Source: Lachnospiraceae bacterium (GTDB lineage: Bacteria > Bacillota > Clostridia > Lachnospirales > Lachnospiraceae). From it: a DNA stretch of 63,907 nucleotides. Shown here one piece after another: positions 16,367-25,886 of the stretch. Location: contig QXWO01000032.1 in the NCBI GenBank assembly GCA_009911035.1, forward strand, positions 1 to 63,907, written 5' to 3'. Numbering within the stretch: position 1 is the first letter of the stretch; each line of letters opens with the position of its first letter. Under the pieces are notes generated by a model. The model did no database searches and was not told the origin of the DNA. It worked only from the letters and a program-made list of their open reading frames with translations. A program made the translations under genes and the position numbers.

Positions 16367-18719
16367 GGGTACCGGACGCAGGAAAGAAACAGAAAAGAAA
16401 AAGAAGAAAGAGAAACGCATCTCCGCCCAGCAGTCCATCCCCTACCGGGAGATGGCAAAGGACGGGATATGCCGGGTGCTGGATAAATTTTATTCCAAGA
16501 CCATCCGCTTTTATGACATCAACTATCAGTTAGCGCAGAACGAGGACAAGAACGCTATTTTTGAGAACTGGTGTGATTTCCTCAACTATTTTGACAGCGC
16601 CATCCATTTCCAGTTATCTTTCATCAACCGCAGGAGCAGCATGGAGGAATATGAATCTGTGATAAAGATCATGCCCCAGAATGACGCTTTTGATGATGTA
16701 AGGATGGAGTATGCGCAGATGTTAAAGAACCAGCTTGCCAAGGGGAACAACGGGCTGGTGCGGACGAAGTATATCACTTTCGGCATTGAGGCGGAAAACA
16801 TCCGGGAGGCGAAGCCAAGGCTTGAGCGGATCGAGGCGGATATCCTGAACAATTTCAAAGTCCTTGGCGTGCAGGCATATCCCTTAAGCGGGGAAGAGAG
16901 ACTGCAGCTGATCTATGAGACTTTTAATCAGGAAGAGGGTGAACCCTTCCATTTTTCCTATGATGAACTGCTGCATTCGGGTATGAGTACAAAGGATTTT
17001 GTTGCACCGTCCAGCTTCGTGTTCAAGGGTGGGAAGGATTTCCAGATGGGAAATACCCTTGGGGCGGCATCCTATCTGCAGATCATAGCGCCGGAGCTGA
17101 CGGACCGTATGCTGGCAGAGTTCCTTGATATGGACAGGAACCTTGTGGTAAACCTGCATATCCAGTCCTTAGACCAGTTAAAGGCCATAAAGACGGTAAA
17201 AAGCAAAGTGACGGATATTGACCGTATGAAGCTGGAAGAACAGAAAAAGGCTGTGCGGAGCGGTTACGATATGGATATCATCCCTTCTGACCTGAACACT
17301 TACGGAGGGGAGGCAAAGCGTCTTTTAGAAGATTTGCAGTCAAGGAATGAGCGGATGTTCCTTGTGACAGCCCTTTTCATGAATACAGCAAAGACAAAGC
17401 AGGAGCTGGATAACGGGATATTCCAGACTGCCGGGATTGCGCAGAAATACAACTGTTCCCTGCGCAGGCTGGACTATATGCAAGAGCAGGGGCTGATGAG
17501 CAGCATCCCGCTGGGGCTTAACTTAATTCCCATTAAAAGGGCATTGACCACTACTTCAACAGCTATTTTTGTCCCTTTTACCACACAGGAGCTTTTCATG
17601 CCGGGGGAATCCTTATATTACGGGCTGAATGCCCTAAGCAACAATATGATTATGGTGGACAGGAAAAAGCTGAAGAACCCTAACGGGCTTATTTTAGGAA
17701 CACCGGGTTCAGGAAAATCATTCTCCGCAAAGAGGGAAATCACCAACGCTTTTTTTGCGACACAGGACGACATCATTATCGGAGATCCGGAAGGAGAGTA
17801 TTATCCTCTTGTCCATGCCCTTGGCGGGCAGGTCATCCATATATCTGCTGCAAGCCATGACTACATTAACCCCATGGATATCAACATGGACTATTCGGAG
17901 GACGATAACCCGCTGGGTGTAAAGAGTGATTTTATCTTATCTTTATGTGAGCTGATCATGGGGAGCAGGAACGGGATTGAAGCAGAGGAAAAATCCGTGA
18001 TCGACAGGTGCCTTCCTATTGTCTACCGGAAATATTTTGAGAACCCTGTGCCGGAAAACATGCCTGTGCTGGGGGATTTGTACCAGCGCCTCAGAGAACA
18101 GAAGGAAGTGCAGGCACAGAGGATTGCTACTGCCCTTGAAATCTATGTGAATGGTTCGCTTAAGGTATTCAATCACCAGACTAATGTGGAGTTGGATAAC
18201 CGGATTGTCTGTTTTGATATCAAGGATTTGGGGAAGCAGCTTAAAAAGCTGGGAATGCTGATTGTGCAGGACCAGGTGTGGAACCGGGTAACGATAAACA
18301 GATATTCAAACAAATCAACACGGTATTACATAGACGAGTTTCATCTCCTCTTGAAGGAAGAGCAGACAGCGGCTTATTCCGTGGAGATTTGGAAGCGTTT
18401 CAGGAAATGGGGCGGTATACCGACAGGAATTACGCAGAATATCAAAGATTTGCTGGCGAGCCGGGAGATTGAGAACATCTTTGAAAACTCTGACTTCATT
18501 TACATGCTGAATCAGGCGGCAGGGGACAGGCAGATACTGGCAAAACAGCTTAATATCTCCCCGCACCAGTTATCCTATGTGACAAACAGTGGGGAAGGAG
18601 AAGGGCTGATCTTTTATGGCAGCACCATTATCCCTTTCAAAGATAAATTCGACCGTTCATTGCGGCTGTATAAGCTGATGACAACCAAGCCCTCGGAGAT
18701 TGGGGAAAAAAGGGAATGA
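16350..18719 (+). CDS. virB4: VirB4-like conjugation ATPase
   Basis: A 789-aa TraE/VirB4-type ATPase with Walker A GTPGSGKS near residue 450 and Walker B YYIDEFHLL near residue 657, then the RKWGGIPTGITQNIKDLL arginine-finger region. It powers assembly and DNA transfer in the type IV system. ATG 16350 is chosen because AAAGGAGG precedes it; the longer frame from 16275 lies inside prgI. The stop overlaps the methyltransferase start by 4 bp. Confidence 0.92.
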   Translation: MARKSEGTGRRKETEKKKKKEKRISAQQSIPYREMAKDGICRVLDKFYSKTIRFYDINYQLAQNEDKNAIFENWCDFLNYFDSAIHFQLSFINRRSSMEEYESVIKIMPQNDAFDDVRMEYAQMLKNQLAKGNNGLVRTKYITFGIEAENIREAKPRLERIEADILNNFKVLGVQAYPLSGEERLQLIYETFNQEEGEPFHFSYDELLHSGMSTKDFVAPSSFVFKGGKDFQMGNTLGAASYLQIIAPELTDRMLAEFLDMDRNLVVNLHIQSLDQLKAIKTVKSKVTDIDRMKLEEQKKAVRSGYDMDIIPSDLNTYGGEAKRLLEDLQSRNERMFLVTALFMNTAKTKQELDNGIFQTAGIAQKYNCSLRRLDYMQEQGLMSSIPLGLNLIPIKRALTTTSTAIFVPFTTQELFMPGESLYYGLNALSNNMIMVDRKKLKNPNGLILGTPGSGKSFSAKREITNAFFATQDDIIIGDPEGEYYPLVHALGGQVIHISAASHDYINPMDINMDYSEDDNPLGVKSDFILSLCELIMGSRNGIEAEEKSVIDRCLPIVYRKYFENPVPENMPVLGDLYQRLREQKEVQAQRIATALEIYVNGSLKVFNHQTNVELDNRIVCFDIKDLGKQLKKLGMLIVQDQVWNRVTINRYSNKSTRYYIDEFHLLLKEEQTAAYSVEIWKRFRKWGGIPTGITQNIKDLLASREIENIFENSDFIYMLNQAAGDRQILAKQLNISPHQLSYVTNSGEGEGLIFYGSTIIPFKDKFDRSLRLYKLMTTKPSEIGEKRE

Positions 18720-19552
18720 GGGCAGAAGAATTATATAACAGGATATATTGCATGGACTGCATGGAGCTTCTTGCACAGATTCCGGACGGTTATGTGTCCC
18801 TGATACTTACTGACCCGCCTTATGGCATCTCTTATCAGAATAACTTCACGAAGAGAAAACACCGGGTTCTTACAGGGGATGAGGGCATGGATTACGGAAG
18901 GTTTGCGAAGGAAAGCTGCCGGATACTGAAAGAAAATTCCCATGCATATTTCTTTACCCGGTTTGACTGTTACCCTTACCATTACGAGTGCTTAAGGCAG
19001 GCGGGATTTTCCATAAAAAACTGCATGGTAGTGGAAAAGGGGACGGTAGGCGGCATCGGGGATTTGAATGGGAGCTATGCCAGCAATGCGGAATGGGTGA
19101 TCTTCTGCCAGAAGGGGCGGCGTCCATTTAACCATACCACGCTTTTGGAAAACAGGAAAAAGGAGGGCGTCAGATACTGTGCAGGAAGGAATGCCGGGAA
19201 GAAATATAAAACAAGGTTCAATGCCTGCTGGTTTGGCCCGGAATACCCGAAAGCGACTTATAATTCCGTCTGGCAGAAGCAGCATGGGATATACCACCCT
19301 ACCATAAAAAATGTGGAGTTCCTTTCATGGCTGATACAGATTTCCAGCCAGCCGGGGGAGCTTATATTTGACGGTTTTATGGGGAGCGGGAGCACAGCGG
19401 CTGCAGCAGCGCTGACAGGAAGGGGATATCTTGGCGCAGAGATTGACGAGGGCTATTTTGACATTGCGGAAAAACGGGCAGGGGAGGCGGTGATGGTCTA
19501 TGGAGAACAGAATGCCCATAGAGGAAGCCCTTATGGCACTGGCCGGGATTGA
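18716..19552 (+). CDS. DNA (N4/N6) methyltransferase, beta-type order
   Basis: A 278-aa DNA methyltransferase. The catalytic motif DPPYGISYQN is near residue 36 and the AdoMet-binding motif FDGFMGSGSTAAAA is near the C terminus (about residue 220), the order of beta-class enzymes. Methyltransferases without a partner nuclease are common in these ICEs and probably protect the transferred DNA from host restriction. Its start overlaps virB4 by 4 bp and the next gene overlaps its end by 53 bp. Confidence 0.88.
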   Translation: MRAEELYNRIYCMDCMELLAQIPDGYVSLILTDPPYGISYQNNFTKRKHRVLTGDEGMDYGRFAKESCRILKENSHAYFFTRFDCYPYHYECLRQAGFSIKNCMVVEKGTVGGIGDLNGSYASNAEWVIFCQKGRRPFNHTTLLENRKKEGVRYCAGRNAGKKYKTRFNACWFGPEYPKATYNSVWQKQHGIYHPTIKNVEFLSWLIQISSQPGELIFDGFMGSGSTAAAAALTGRGYLGAEIDEGYFDIAEKRAGEAVMVYGEQNAHRGSPYGTGRD

Positions 19553-20105
19553 TATTCCTAAAAAGGAAATGGAAAAGGGCATACCATTTGTTTCTTTTGT
19601 TGTGAAAGAGGGAGAAGGCGCAGTTTTTATAGAGCCGCGCCCTCTTTTTGATGCTGACAGCCTTTTAATGGTGCAGGAGGCGGCAGGAGGGGAAATTTTG
19701 TACCGGGCAGATTACCTCCGGGGCGGCATAGGGAAATATGCATCAGGCGTCCTCATCTTTGGGGAGAAACCGGAAACTTTTCTTAAGCTGCTTGAAAACA
19801 ATATAAACTCCGGCAATGCAAAGGCAGATACCATGGGAATTTATGGTTATCTGGAAGCACACCTTACCCTGTGCGGGCTGGAAAATCTTGCACAGGAGGA
19901 GATTGCATTTATGGGAAGGGAAGAAGCCGGGACGGAAGATTACAGGGCAGCAAACAGTTCCTATTATAAGGAAGTCCTTTCTTTTGTGGAGGCAGGACGG
20001 AGATGTTTAAATACAGGAACTTCCGGCAGGATTTCCCTGCCGCCATTCCCGAACCGAAGTAAGTTTATGGCTGAGTGGTATCGGAAACATAAAGGCAGGC
20101 GGTAA
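19500..20105 (+). CDS. ICE hypothetical protein
   Basis: A 201-aa mixed alpha/beta protein with no motif I recognise, starting within the methyltransferase gene. ATG 19500 or 19512 could be the start; the former follows a GGCGGTGATGG sequence. It sits inside the transfer operon between the methyltransferase and the NlpC/P60 protein. Composition and codon use match its neighbours, so it is likely a real conjugation-module protein. Confidence 0.65.
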   Translation: MENRMPIEEALMALAGIDIPKKEMEKGIPFVSFVVKEGEGAVFIEPRPLFDADSLLMVQEAAGGEILYRADYLRGGIGKYASGVLIFGEKPETFLKLLENNINSGNAKADTMGIYGYLEAHLTLCGLENLAQEEIAFMGREEAGTEDYRAANSSYYKEVLSFVEAGRRCLNTGTSGRISLPPFPNRSKFMAEWYRKHKGRR

Positions 20106-20147
20106 AAAATATCCGGGAATAGGACAGAAAATGGAAGGAGCTAAAAT

Positions 20148-22589
20148 ATGCGTGGACAGCATTATAGAGCAAGGGATAAAACGGTCCGGAAAATGGGCAG
20201 GGACGGGCTTACGGAAGAGAATCTCCGGAGCGGGGAAACTGTCAGGGTGGGCAGGAGAGCGGCAGACCAGCTGGCGCTTCCGAAAGCAGCAGACGATTCC
20301 ATGAATTTTCAGGACAGGCGCAGCTGCAGGGCAGAAGATAAAAAAGCAGGCGGGAAACACAGGGGCGGATATTCGCCGGATTTTAAAAGGCCGGATAATA
20401 GTGGGGCAGGAGGTACACAGGCTGATTTTTATCAGGCAGATATGGAGAAAACAGAGCCTTACAGAGAAGATACTGGAGATACAGAAAACTATGGGGAAAA
20501 TGGGCAGGCTATGTGTCCCGAAGCGGAAAATATCCCGGAAGCAGATGCCGGGATAAAGGAAGGAAGTGGAAGGCAGGTTCCGGCACAACCTTCTTATAGA
20601 GGTTCCGTCAGGAGAAAAAATTATATCCCGGAGCCGCTGGCGGCACGTAACCGCAGGAATGTGAGGAACTCGCGGCAGGGAAAAGATTTTCATACAGAGA
20701 CGGAATTCCCGGGTAATACATCGGAAAATACATCAGACACGGGCTCAGGCAGTATGCCGGATATGGCGGCTGCCTGTGAAGATACAGGCACAGTGCAGAA
20801 TGGGCAGGGGTATCCTTCCCGTATGGAAAATATCAGGGAAAAACCAGCAGGAAGGAATGGGGATTCCGGTACAGAAACAGAAGCGGATCAGGACAGTTCC
20901 CGAAGCCGGAGAAAAAAGCAGGTATATGACCATGCGCGGAAGGGGAAAGAGCGGAAAAAAACGGAAGAGGGAAAAGCGGCTTCTGTCAGGAGGGAAGAGG
21001 AGCGCCATATGGGAAACCGGTTATCGGCAGGGCAGGCGCTTCAGATTTCCAAGAAAGATGTGGAGAAAAAGAACAGGCGTGAGCGGCTGTATAAAGAACA
21101 GAGAAAAAAGGATTCCCGCATTAACTTTGACAAAGAAGGGGGCATGGTTCGCGGGGCGGGCATGAGGCTGGCAGGAAGGGCGGCGGCTAAAACTGCCTCG
21201 CTGGCAGTTTCCTCCTTTACAGATGACGGGGCAGACGGACAGCAGGAAGATATGGAAACGGAAGTGATGCATGGCACAAAACGGGCAGGGGAGAGGACGC
21301 TGCGCTATGCCATGCGCCAGTCCAGCCGCCGGATGCAGAAAAGGAACCGTCAGGCAGGGGAAGGGATTTTGGAAGCTGACAGGAAAAAGGAGTTAAGGAA
21401 ATTTTACCAGAAGCGGCGGAATAAAAAAGCCTGCGCAGAGGCAAAGCGGGGAGAAAAGACAGCGGAAGGAGCTGCAAAAGCAGCGGGCGGATTTTTTGGG
21501 AAAGTGAAGAGCATTGCGGCAGATGTTTTCAGGAATAAAAAGGGCCTGCTCATTGCAGCGGTTACAATCTTATCAATATTTTTATTCTTTTCCGCAGGGC
21601 TTTCCAGCTGCGGCGCCATGGTGCAGGGGACTTCTTCTGCTTTTATCGGGACTACATACCCCAGCGAAGAGGAAGATATCTATGATGCGGAAGCAGGATA
21701 TAAGGAACTGGAAGAGGCGTTGGACGAGCAGATATGCAGCATGGAGGCTGCCCATCCAGGCTATGACGAGTACCGCTGCCAGGTGGACGAGATCGCCCAC
21801 AATCCTTACCAGCTAATCTCTTTTCTCACTGTGTTATATGAGGAATTTACCTATGGCCAGATAAAAGATATCCTTCCAGAACTGTTTGAGGAGCAGTACC
21901 GCCTTACGGTGGGGGAACTTACAGAAATACGTACAAGGACAGAAACCCAGACGGTGATTGATCCATTGACAGGGGAAGAAACGGAAACAGAGGTGGAAGT
22001 GGAGTATGAATGGCACGTCCTGTGTATCTGCCTGACCAACAAAGGGTTCGATACGGTGGCAAGGGACAGGCTGACGCAGGAACAGGAAGAACTTTACACT
22101 GCCTATAACCTTACTTATGGGAACAGGAGTTATCTGTTTGATATAGCAGGGATTCCAACGGAAAGCATTGGTGGGGCCGGTTATGAAATTCCGGAGGAAG
22201 CCTTATCGGATGAGCAGTTTGCCCGTATGATACAGGAAGCAGAAAAATATCTGGGAAGGGCTTATGTCTGGGGCGGCGCTTCGCCGGAGACAGGCTTTGA
22301 CTGCTCCGGGTTTGTGAGCTGGGTCATCAACAACAGCGGGAATGGCTGGGACGTGGGCAGGCAGACTGCAGAGGGGCTCAGGGGAAGCTGTGCAGCAGTG
22401 TCCCCTTCAGAGGCAGAACCCGGCGACCTGATATTTTTTCAGGGAACCTATAACACTTCCGGGGCAAGCCATGTGGGGATCTATGCCGGGAATGGAATGA
22501 TGATCCACGCGGGCAATCCAATTAAATACTCTAACATCAACACCCCGTACTGGCAGGGGCATTTTTTATCCTATGGAAGGATAGGCTGA
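20148..22589 (+). CDS. C40 (NlpC/P60) peptidase with long charged N terminus and membrane anchor
   Basis: An 813-aa protein in three parts: about 450 residues of highly charged, low-complexity cytoplasmic sequence; one membrane helix (about 465-490, GLLIAAVTILSIFLFF); and an extracytoplasmic part with a C-terminal NlpC/P60 domain. The catalytic Cys is in FDCSGF (about 718), with His in SHVGIY (about 774) and MIHAG (about 786). Such VirB1-like hydrolases open peptidoglycan for the conjugation channel. The unusually long N terminus may be a docking region. GGAAGGAG precedes ATG 20148. Confidence 0.85.
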   Translation: MRGQHYRARDKTVRKMGRDGLTEENLRSGETVRVGRRAADQLALPKAADDSMNFQDRRSCRAEDKKAGGKHRGGYSPDFKRPDNSGAGGTQADFYQADMEKTEPYREDTGDTENYGENGQAMCPEAENIPEADAGIKEGSGRQVPAQPSYRGSVRRKNYIPEPLAARNRRNVRNSRQGKDFHTETEFPGNTSENTSDTGSGSMPDMAAACEDTGTVQNGQGYPSRMENIREKPAGRNGDSGTETEADQDSSRSRRKKQVYDHARKGKERKKTEEGKAASVRREEERHMGNRLSAGQALQISKKDVEKKNRRERLYKEQRKKDSRINFDKEGGMVRGAGMRLAGRAAAKTASLAVSSFTDDGADGQQEDMETEVMHGTKRAGERTLRYAMRQSSRRMQKRNRQAGEGILEADRKKELRKFYQKRRNKKACAEAKRGEKTAEGAAKAAGGFFGKVKSIAADVFRNKKGLLIAAVTILSIFLFFSAGLSSCGAMVQGTSSAFIGTTYPSEEEDIYDAEAGYKELEEALDEQICSMEAAHPGYDEYRCQVDEIAHNPYQLISFLTVLYEEFTYGQIKDILPELFEEQYRLTVGELTEIRTRTETQTVIDPLTGEETETEVEVEYEWHVLCICLTNKGFDTVARDRLTQEQEELYTAYNLTYGNRSYLFDIAGIPTESIGGAGYEIPEEALSDEQFARMIQEAEKYLGRAYVWGGASPETGFDCSGFVSWVINNSGNGWDVGRQTAEGLRGSCAAVSPSEAEPGDLIFFQGTYNTSGASHVGIYAGNGMMIHAGNPIKYSNINTPYWQGHFLSYGRIG

Positions 22590-22675
22590 AATGGCTGCCG
22601 GAGTAACAATTATTATTCATAAAGTTACAAAAATGATTGATAAATTGCAGATATTTATCAGAAATGAGGCAGGAG

Positions 22676-23008
22676 ATGAACACAAAACTAAACAGGATTT
22701 TAGATGAGATTAAAAGGGCAGAGGAAAAGATCGCCGCATGGCAGGGGCATTTAGAGGAGTTGAATATCAGGAAAAAGCAGCTTGAAGATGCGGAGATTAT
22801 TAAGAGTATCCGTTCCATGAAGCTGGACAGCCGGGAGATGCTTGCGTTTCTGGAAAATATCCAGAATGGCACAGTAGCGGTCCGGGAGGAGCAGTCCGGG
22901 CAGGCTGCAGGGCAGGACGGAGATATGCAGGAAGAAACAGAAAATATCGGGAAGCCGGAAAAAGCGCCGGCAGGAAGAGAGGACAGGGGAAATGAAGAGA
23001 AAGATTAG
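22676..23008 (+). CDS. DUF4315 family coiled-coil protein
   Basis: A 110-aa protein with the DUF4315 coiled coil (MNTKLNRILDEIKRAEEKIA, then IRKKQLEDAEIIKSIR) and an acidic tail. Proteins of this family always neighbour DUF4366 proteins in Tn1549-like transfer modules; their role is unknown. The next gene begins within its last codons. An upstream in-frame start at 22637 lacks an RBS. Confidence 0.85.
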   Translation: MNTKLNRILDEIKRAEEKIAAWQGHLEELNIRKKQLEDAEIIKSIRSMKLDSREMLAFLENIQNGTVAVREEQSGQAAGQDGDMQEETENIGKPEKAPAGREDRGNEEKD

Positions 23009-23636
23009 GAATCTGGCAGCAATGCTTATGGTGATGGCAACGGTTTTGTTATCAGGGACAATGACAGCATATGCTTATGTGGACGAATCAGCGGAGGCGG
23101 AGCCGGAGACTGTCATCATGGAGGAAACACCGGAAGAGACGGAGTCTACGCCTTTTTCGGTGGCAGGGAACGGGGAGCTTCTGGACGACATCACCGATGA
23201 TGAAACAAAGCAGTTCCTTACCGTCCAGACAAAGAACGGGAATACCTTTTTCATGGTCATAGACCGTTCCAGAAATTCGGAGAATGTCTATATGCTCTCA
23301 CTGATTGATGAGTGTGACCTGGCTGAATTTATAGAGGAAGAGAAAGCAGAGCCGGTGGAGGAGAAGCCTGAGGTAATCGTGGAAGAGCCAAAGACGGAGC
23401 CTGTGCAGGAAGAACTCCAGCCCCAGCCGGAAAAAGGCGGCATGGGAATGGGAGCGTTATTAACTATTATCCTTTTAGGGGCTGGCGGCGTGGGCGGCTA
23501 TTACTATTTTAAGATATTGAAGCCGAAGCGTGAGGAAGAGGAAGCGGAGAGCGAAGACCTTGAGTTTTATGACGGGGGCGCTTATGTCAATGAGGATCAG
23601 GAAAACGGGCAGGAAGAGGAAGAAGACGAAGAATAG
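22992..23636 (+). CDS. DUF4366 (CD1107-family) surface-exposed ICE protein
   Basis: A 214-aa protein with an N-terminal signal peptide (NLAAMLMVMATVLLSGTMTAYA), a DUF4366-type extracellular domain (DDETKQFLTVQTKNGNTFF and VYMLSLIDECDL), a Pro/Glu-rich linker, a membrane helix near residues 150-172 and a very acidic cytoplasmic tail. It is probably part of the mating apparatus at the cell surface. It overlaps the DUF4315 gene by 17 bp. Confidence 0.87.
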   Translation: MKRKIRNLAAMLMVMATVLLSGTMTAYAYVDESAEAEPETVIMEETPEETESTPFSVAGNGELLDDITDDETKQFLTVQTKNGNTFFMVIDRSRNSENVYMLSLIDECDLAEFIEEEKAEPVEEKPEVIVEEPKTEPVQEELQPQPEKGGMGMGALLTIILLGAGGVGGYYYFKILKPKREEEEAESEDLEFYDGGAYVNEDQENGQEEEEDEE

Positions 23637-23651
23637 CAGGAGGCGGCAGGT

Positions 23652-25811
23652 ATGTTTTTAGTTATTGGTGAGAAACCCAGCGTCGCACAGGCGCTGGCAA
23701 AGGTATTGAAAGCAGAAAAGAAAGAGGACGGGTATCTTGTCGGGGAGGGCTGCCTTGTGAGCTGGTGCTTCGGGCATCTGGCAGAATACGCATCCCCGGA
23801 AAGCTATGATGAACGTTATGCAAAGTGGGATTTTAACGACCTCCCCATTATCCCCAAGGAGTGGGAGCTTACTGTTGCAAAGGATAAAAAAGGGCAGCTT
23901 GCCATTTTAAAGAAGCTACTCCGCAGGAAAGACCTCTCCTATGTGGTCAATGCCTGTGACGCAGGCCGGGAAGGGGAGCTTATCTTTAAGCATGTCTATG
24001 ACCTGTCGGGCAGCACCCTCCCGGTAAAGCGGCTGTGGATCAGTTCCATGGAAGATTCCGCTATCAGGGAAGGTTTTGCAGATTTAAAAGACGGGAGTGT
24101 ATATGGAAATATCTGTGAGGCTTCCGTCTGCCGGGCGAAAGCTGACTGGCTGGTAGGCATGAATGCCACACGGGCCTATACCACGAAATATTTTAAAAAG
24201 CTGGCGGTGGGCAGGGTGCAGACGCCCACCCTTGCCATGCTTGCAGAGCGCGAGGAGCGGATCAGGGATTTTAAGAAAGAAAAATACTTTGCAGTACATA
24301 TCTCCTGCGGAGGGATGGAAGCGGCGTCAGAGCGCATGGACAGCAGGAAAGAAGCGGAGGGTATCACCGGAGAATGCCAGGGCAGCCAGGCGCAGGTAAT
24401 GTCTGTAGTTAAAGAAGAAAAAGCAGTCTCCCCTCCAAGGCTCTATGACCTCACCACCTTACAGAGGGACGCCAACCGTATTTTCGGCTTCACTGCAAAG
24501 GAAACGCTGGAATATTTGCAGGGCCTTTACGAGAAAAAACTGGCAACCTACCCAAGGACGGACAGCCAGTTCTTATCTGACGATATGGGGCAGACCGCGG
24601 GGAAAGTGACAGAGGCAGTCCTTCATTCTGGATTGTTTGGAGAAGATATTTTATCCGGACAGGAGATACCTGCTCCGGATATCGGAAGGGTGCTGGACAG
24701 TAAGAAGGTTTCCGACCACCATGCTGTTATCCCCACTGTTGGAATCGGGGAAGCGGATTTTCCGGCACTGCCGGAAGAGGAGCGTAAGATTTTATTATTG
24801 ATCGCTAACCGGCTTTTGTGCGCAACGGGGGAGAAGCACCTGTATGAGACAGTGAAAGCGGAGCTTTCCTGCAATGGAAATATCTTTACTATTACTGGAA
24901 AAACAGTCACGCATAATGGCTGGAAGGATTTTGAAGATATGCTGAAACGCTCTTTTAAGGTAGCGGAAGATATGGAAGGGCAGGGGGCCTCAGGAGATTC
25001 GGAACCTGCTGAAAACCGGAAAAATAGTAAACTGCCGGAACTGTCCAAAGGGCAGGTATTTGAAAACGTACAGGCAGATATCAGCGAACATTTTACTTCT
25101 GCCCCGAAGCGCTTTACGGAAGACCAGCTCCTTCTTTCCATGGAGACCGCAGGGAAAGGGGAGTTTGAAAATGAGACAGAGAAAAAGGGGCTTGGAACCC
25201 CGGCAACAAGGGCAGGGATCATTGAAAAGCTGGTATCTTCCGGTTATGCAGTAAGGAAAGGCAGGCAGCTCCTTCCCACACCGGAGGGAATGGAGCTGTC
25301 CGCTGTGATGCCGGAATATTTAAAATCGGCTGCCATGACTGCCGAATGGGAAAATGACCTGCTCCGCATGGAAAAAGGGGAGCTGGAGGGCAGGGATTTC
25401 ATGCAGGGAATTACAGGACTTGTAGAAAAGATACTGGAAGGGTGCAGGAATATCCCGGAAAGTGAGCTTTACCGCTTCCACCAGAAAGAAAGCGTGGGGA
25501 GCTGCCCGTTATGCGGGGAGGAAGTTTATGAGGGGAAAAAGAATTTCTACTGCGGGAACAGGGGCTGTAAGTTTTCCCTCTGGAAAGAGAACCGTTACCT
25601 TTCCAGCATGAAAAAGAAGATTGATAAGAAGATGGCGAAAGAGTTCCTAAAGTCCGGGCGCAGCCATGCAAAAGACCTGTATTCAGAGAAAAAAGGGCGG
25701 AACTTTGAGGCGGATATTCTTATGAAGGCAGAAGACGGGCGGGTAAATTTCAGCTTGGAATTTTCGCCAAAGAAAGAAGAAAAAAAGCAGGAAGGGAAGA
25801 AAGGAAAATAG
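23652..25811 (+). CDS. topB: DNA topoisomerase III
   Basis: A 719-aa type IA topoisomerase: N-terminal Toprim (FLVIGEKPSVAQALAKVL, then NACDAGREGELIF), active-site Tyr near residue 300 in TYPRTDSQFL, the GLGTPATRAGIIEKL motif, and a C-terminal zinc ribbon (CPLCGEEVYEGKKNFYCGN). TopB-like enzymes are standard in Tn1549-type ICEs and relax or decatenate DNA during transfer. Starts 16 bp after the DUF4366 gene. Confidence 0.93.
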   Translation: MFLVIGEKPSVAQALAKVLKAEKKEDGYLVGEGCLVSWCFGHLAEYASPESYDERYAKWDFNDLPIIPKEWELTVAKDKKGQLAILKKLLRRKDLSYVVNACDAGREGELIFKHVYDLSGSTLPVKRLWISSMEDSAIREGFADLKDGSVYGNICEASVCRAKADWLVGMNATRAYTTKYFKKLAVGRVQTPTLAMLAEREERIRDFKKEKYFAVHISCGGMEAASERMDSRKEAEGITGECQGSQAQVMSVVKEEKAVSPPRLYDLTTLQRDANRIFGFTAKETLEYLQGLYEKKLATYPRTDSQFLSDDMGQTAGKVTEAVLHSGLFGEDILSGQEIPAPDIGRVLDSKKVSDHHAVIPTVGIGEADFPALPEEERKILLLIANRLLCATGEKHLYETVKAELSCNGNIFTITGKTVTHNGWKDFEDMLKRSFKVAEDMEGQGASGDSEPAENRKNSKLPELSKGQVFENVQADISEHFTSAPKRFTEDQLLLSMETAGKGEFENETEKKGLGTPATRAGIIEKLVSSGYAVRKGRQLLPTPEGMELSAVMPEYLKSAAMTAEWENDLLRMEKGELEGRDFMQGITGLVEKILEGCRNIPESELYRFHQKESVGSCPLCGEEVYEGKKNFYCGNRGCKFSLWKENRYLSSMKKKIDKKMAKEFLKSGRSHAKDLYSEKKGRNFEADILMKAEDGRVNFSLEFSPKKEEKKQEGKKGK

Positions 25812-25820
25812 GGATATTAT

Positions 25821-25845
25821 CCCGGCAGGGGCAGCCCTGCCGGGG
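25821..25845 (+). terminator. GC-rich hairpin after topB
   Basis: CCCGGCAGGG pairs with CCCTGCCGGG around a GCAG loop. There is no clear T-tract, so it may be a processing or attenuation structure rather than a terminator. Confidence 0.35.
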
Positions 25846-25886
25846 AGATTACAATGACATTTTAATACAGAGAGGGGGATTCTGCC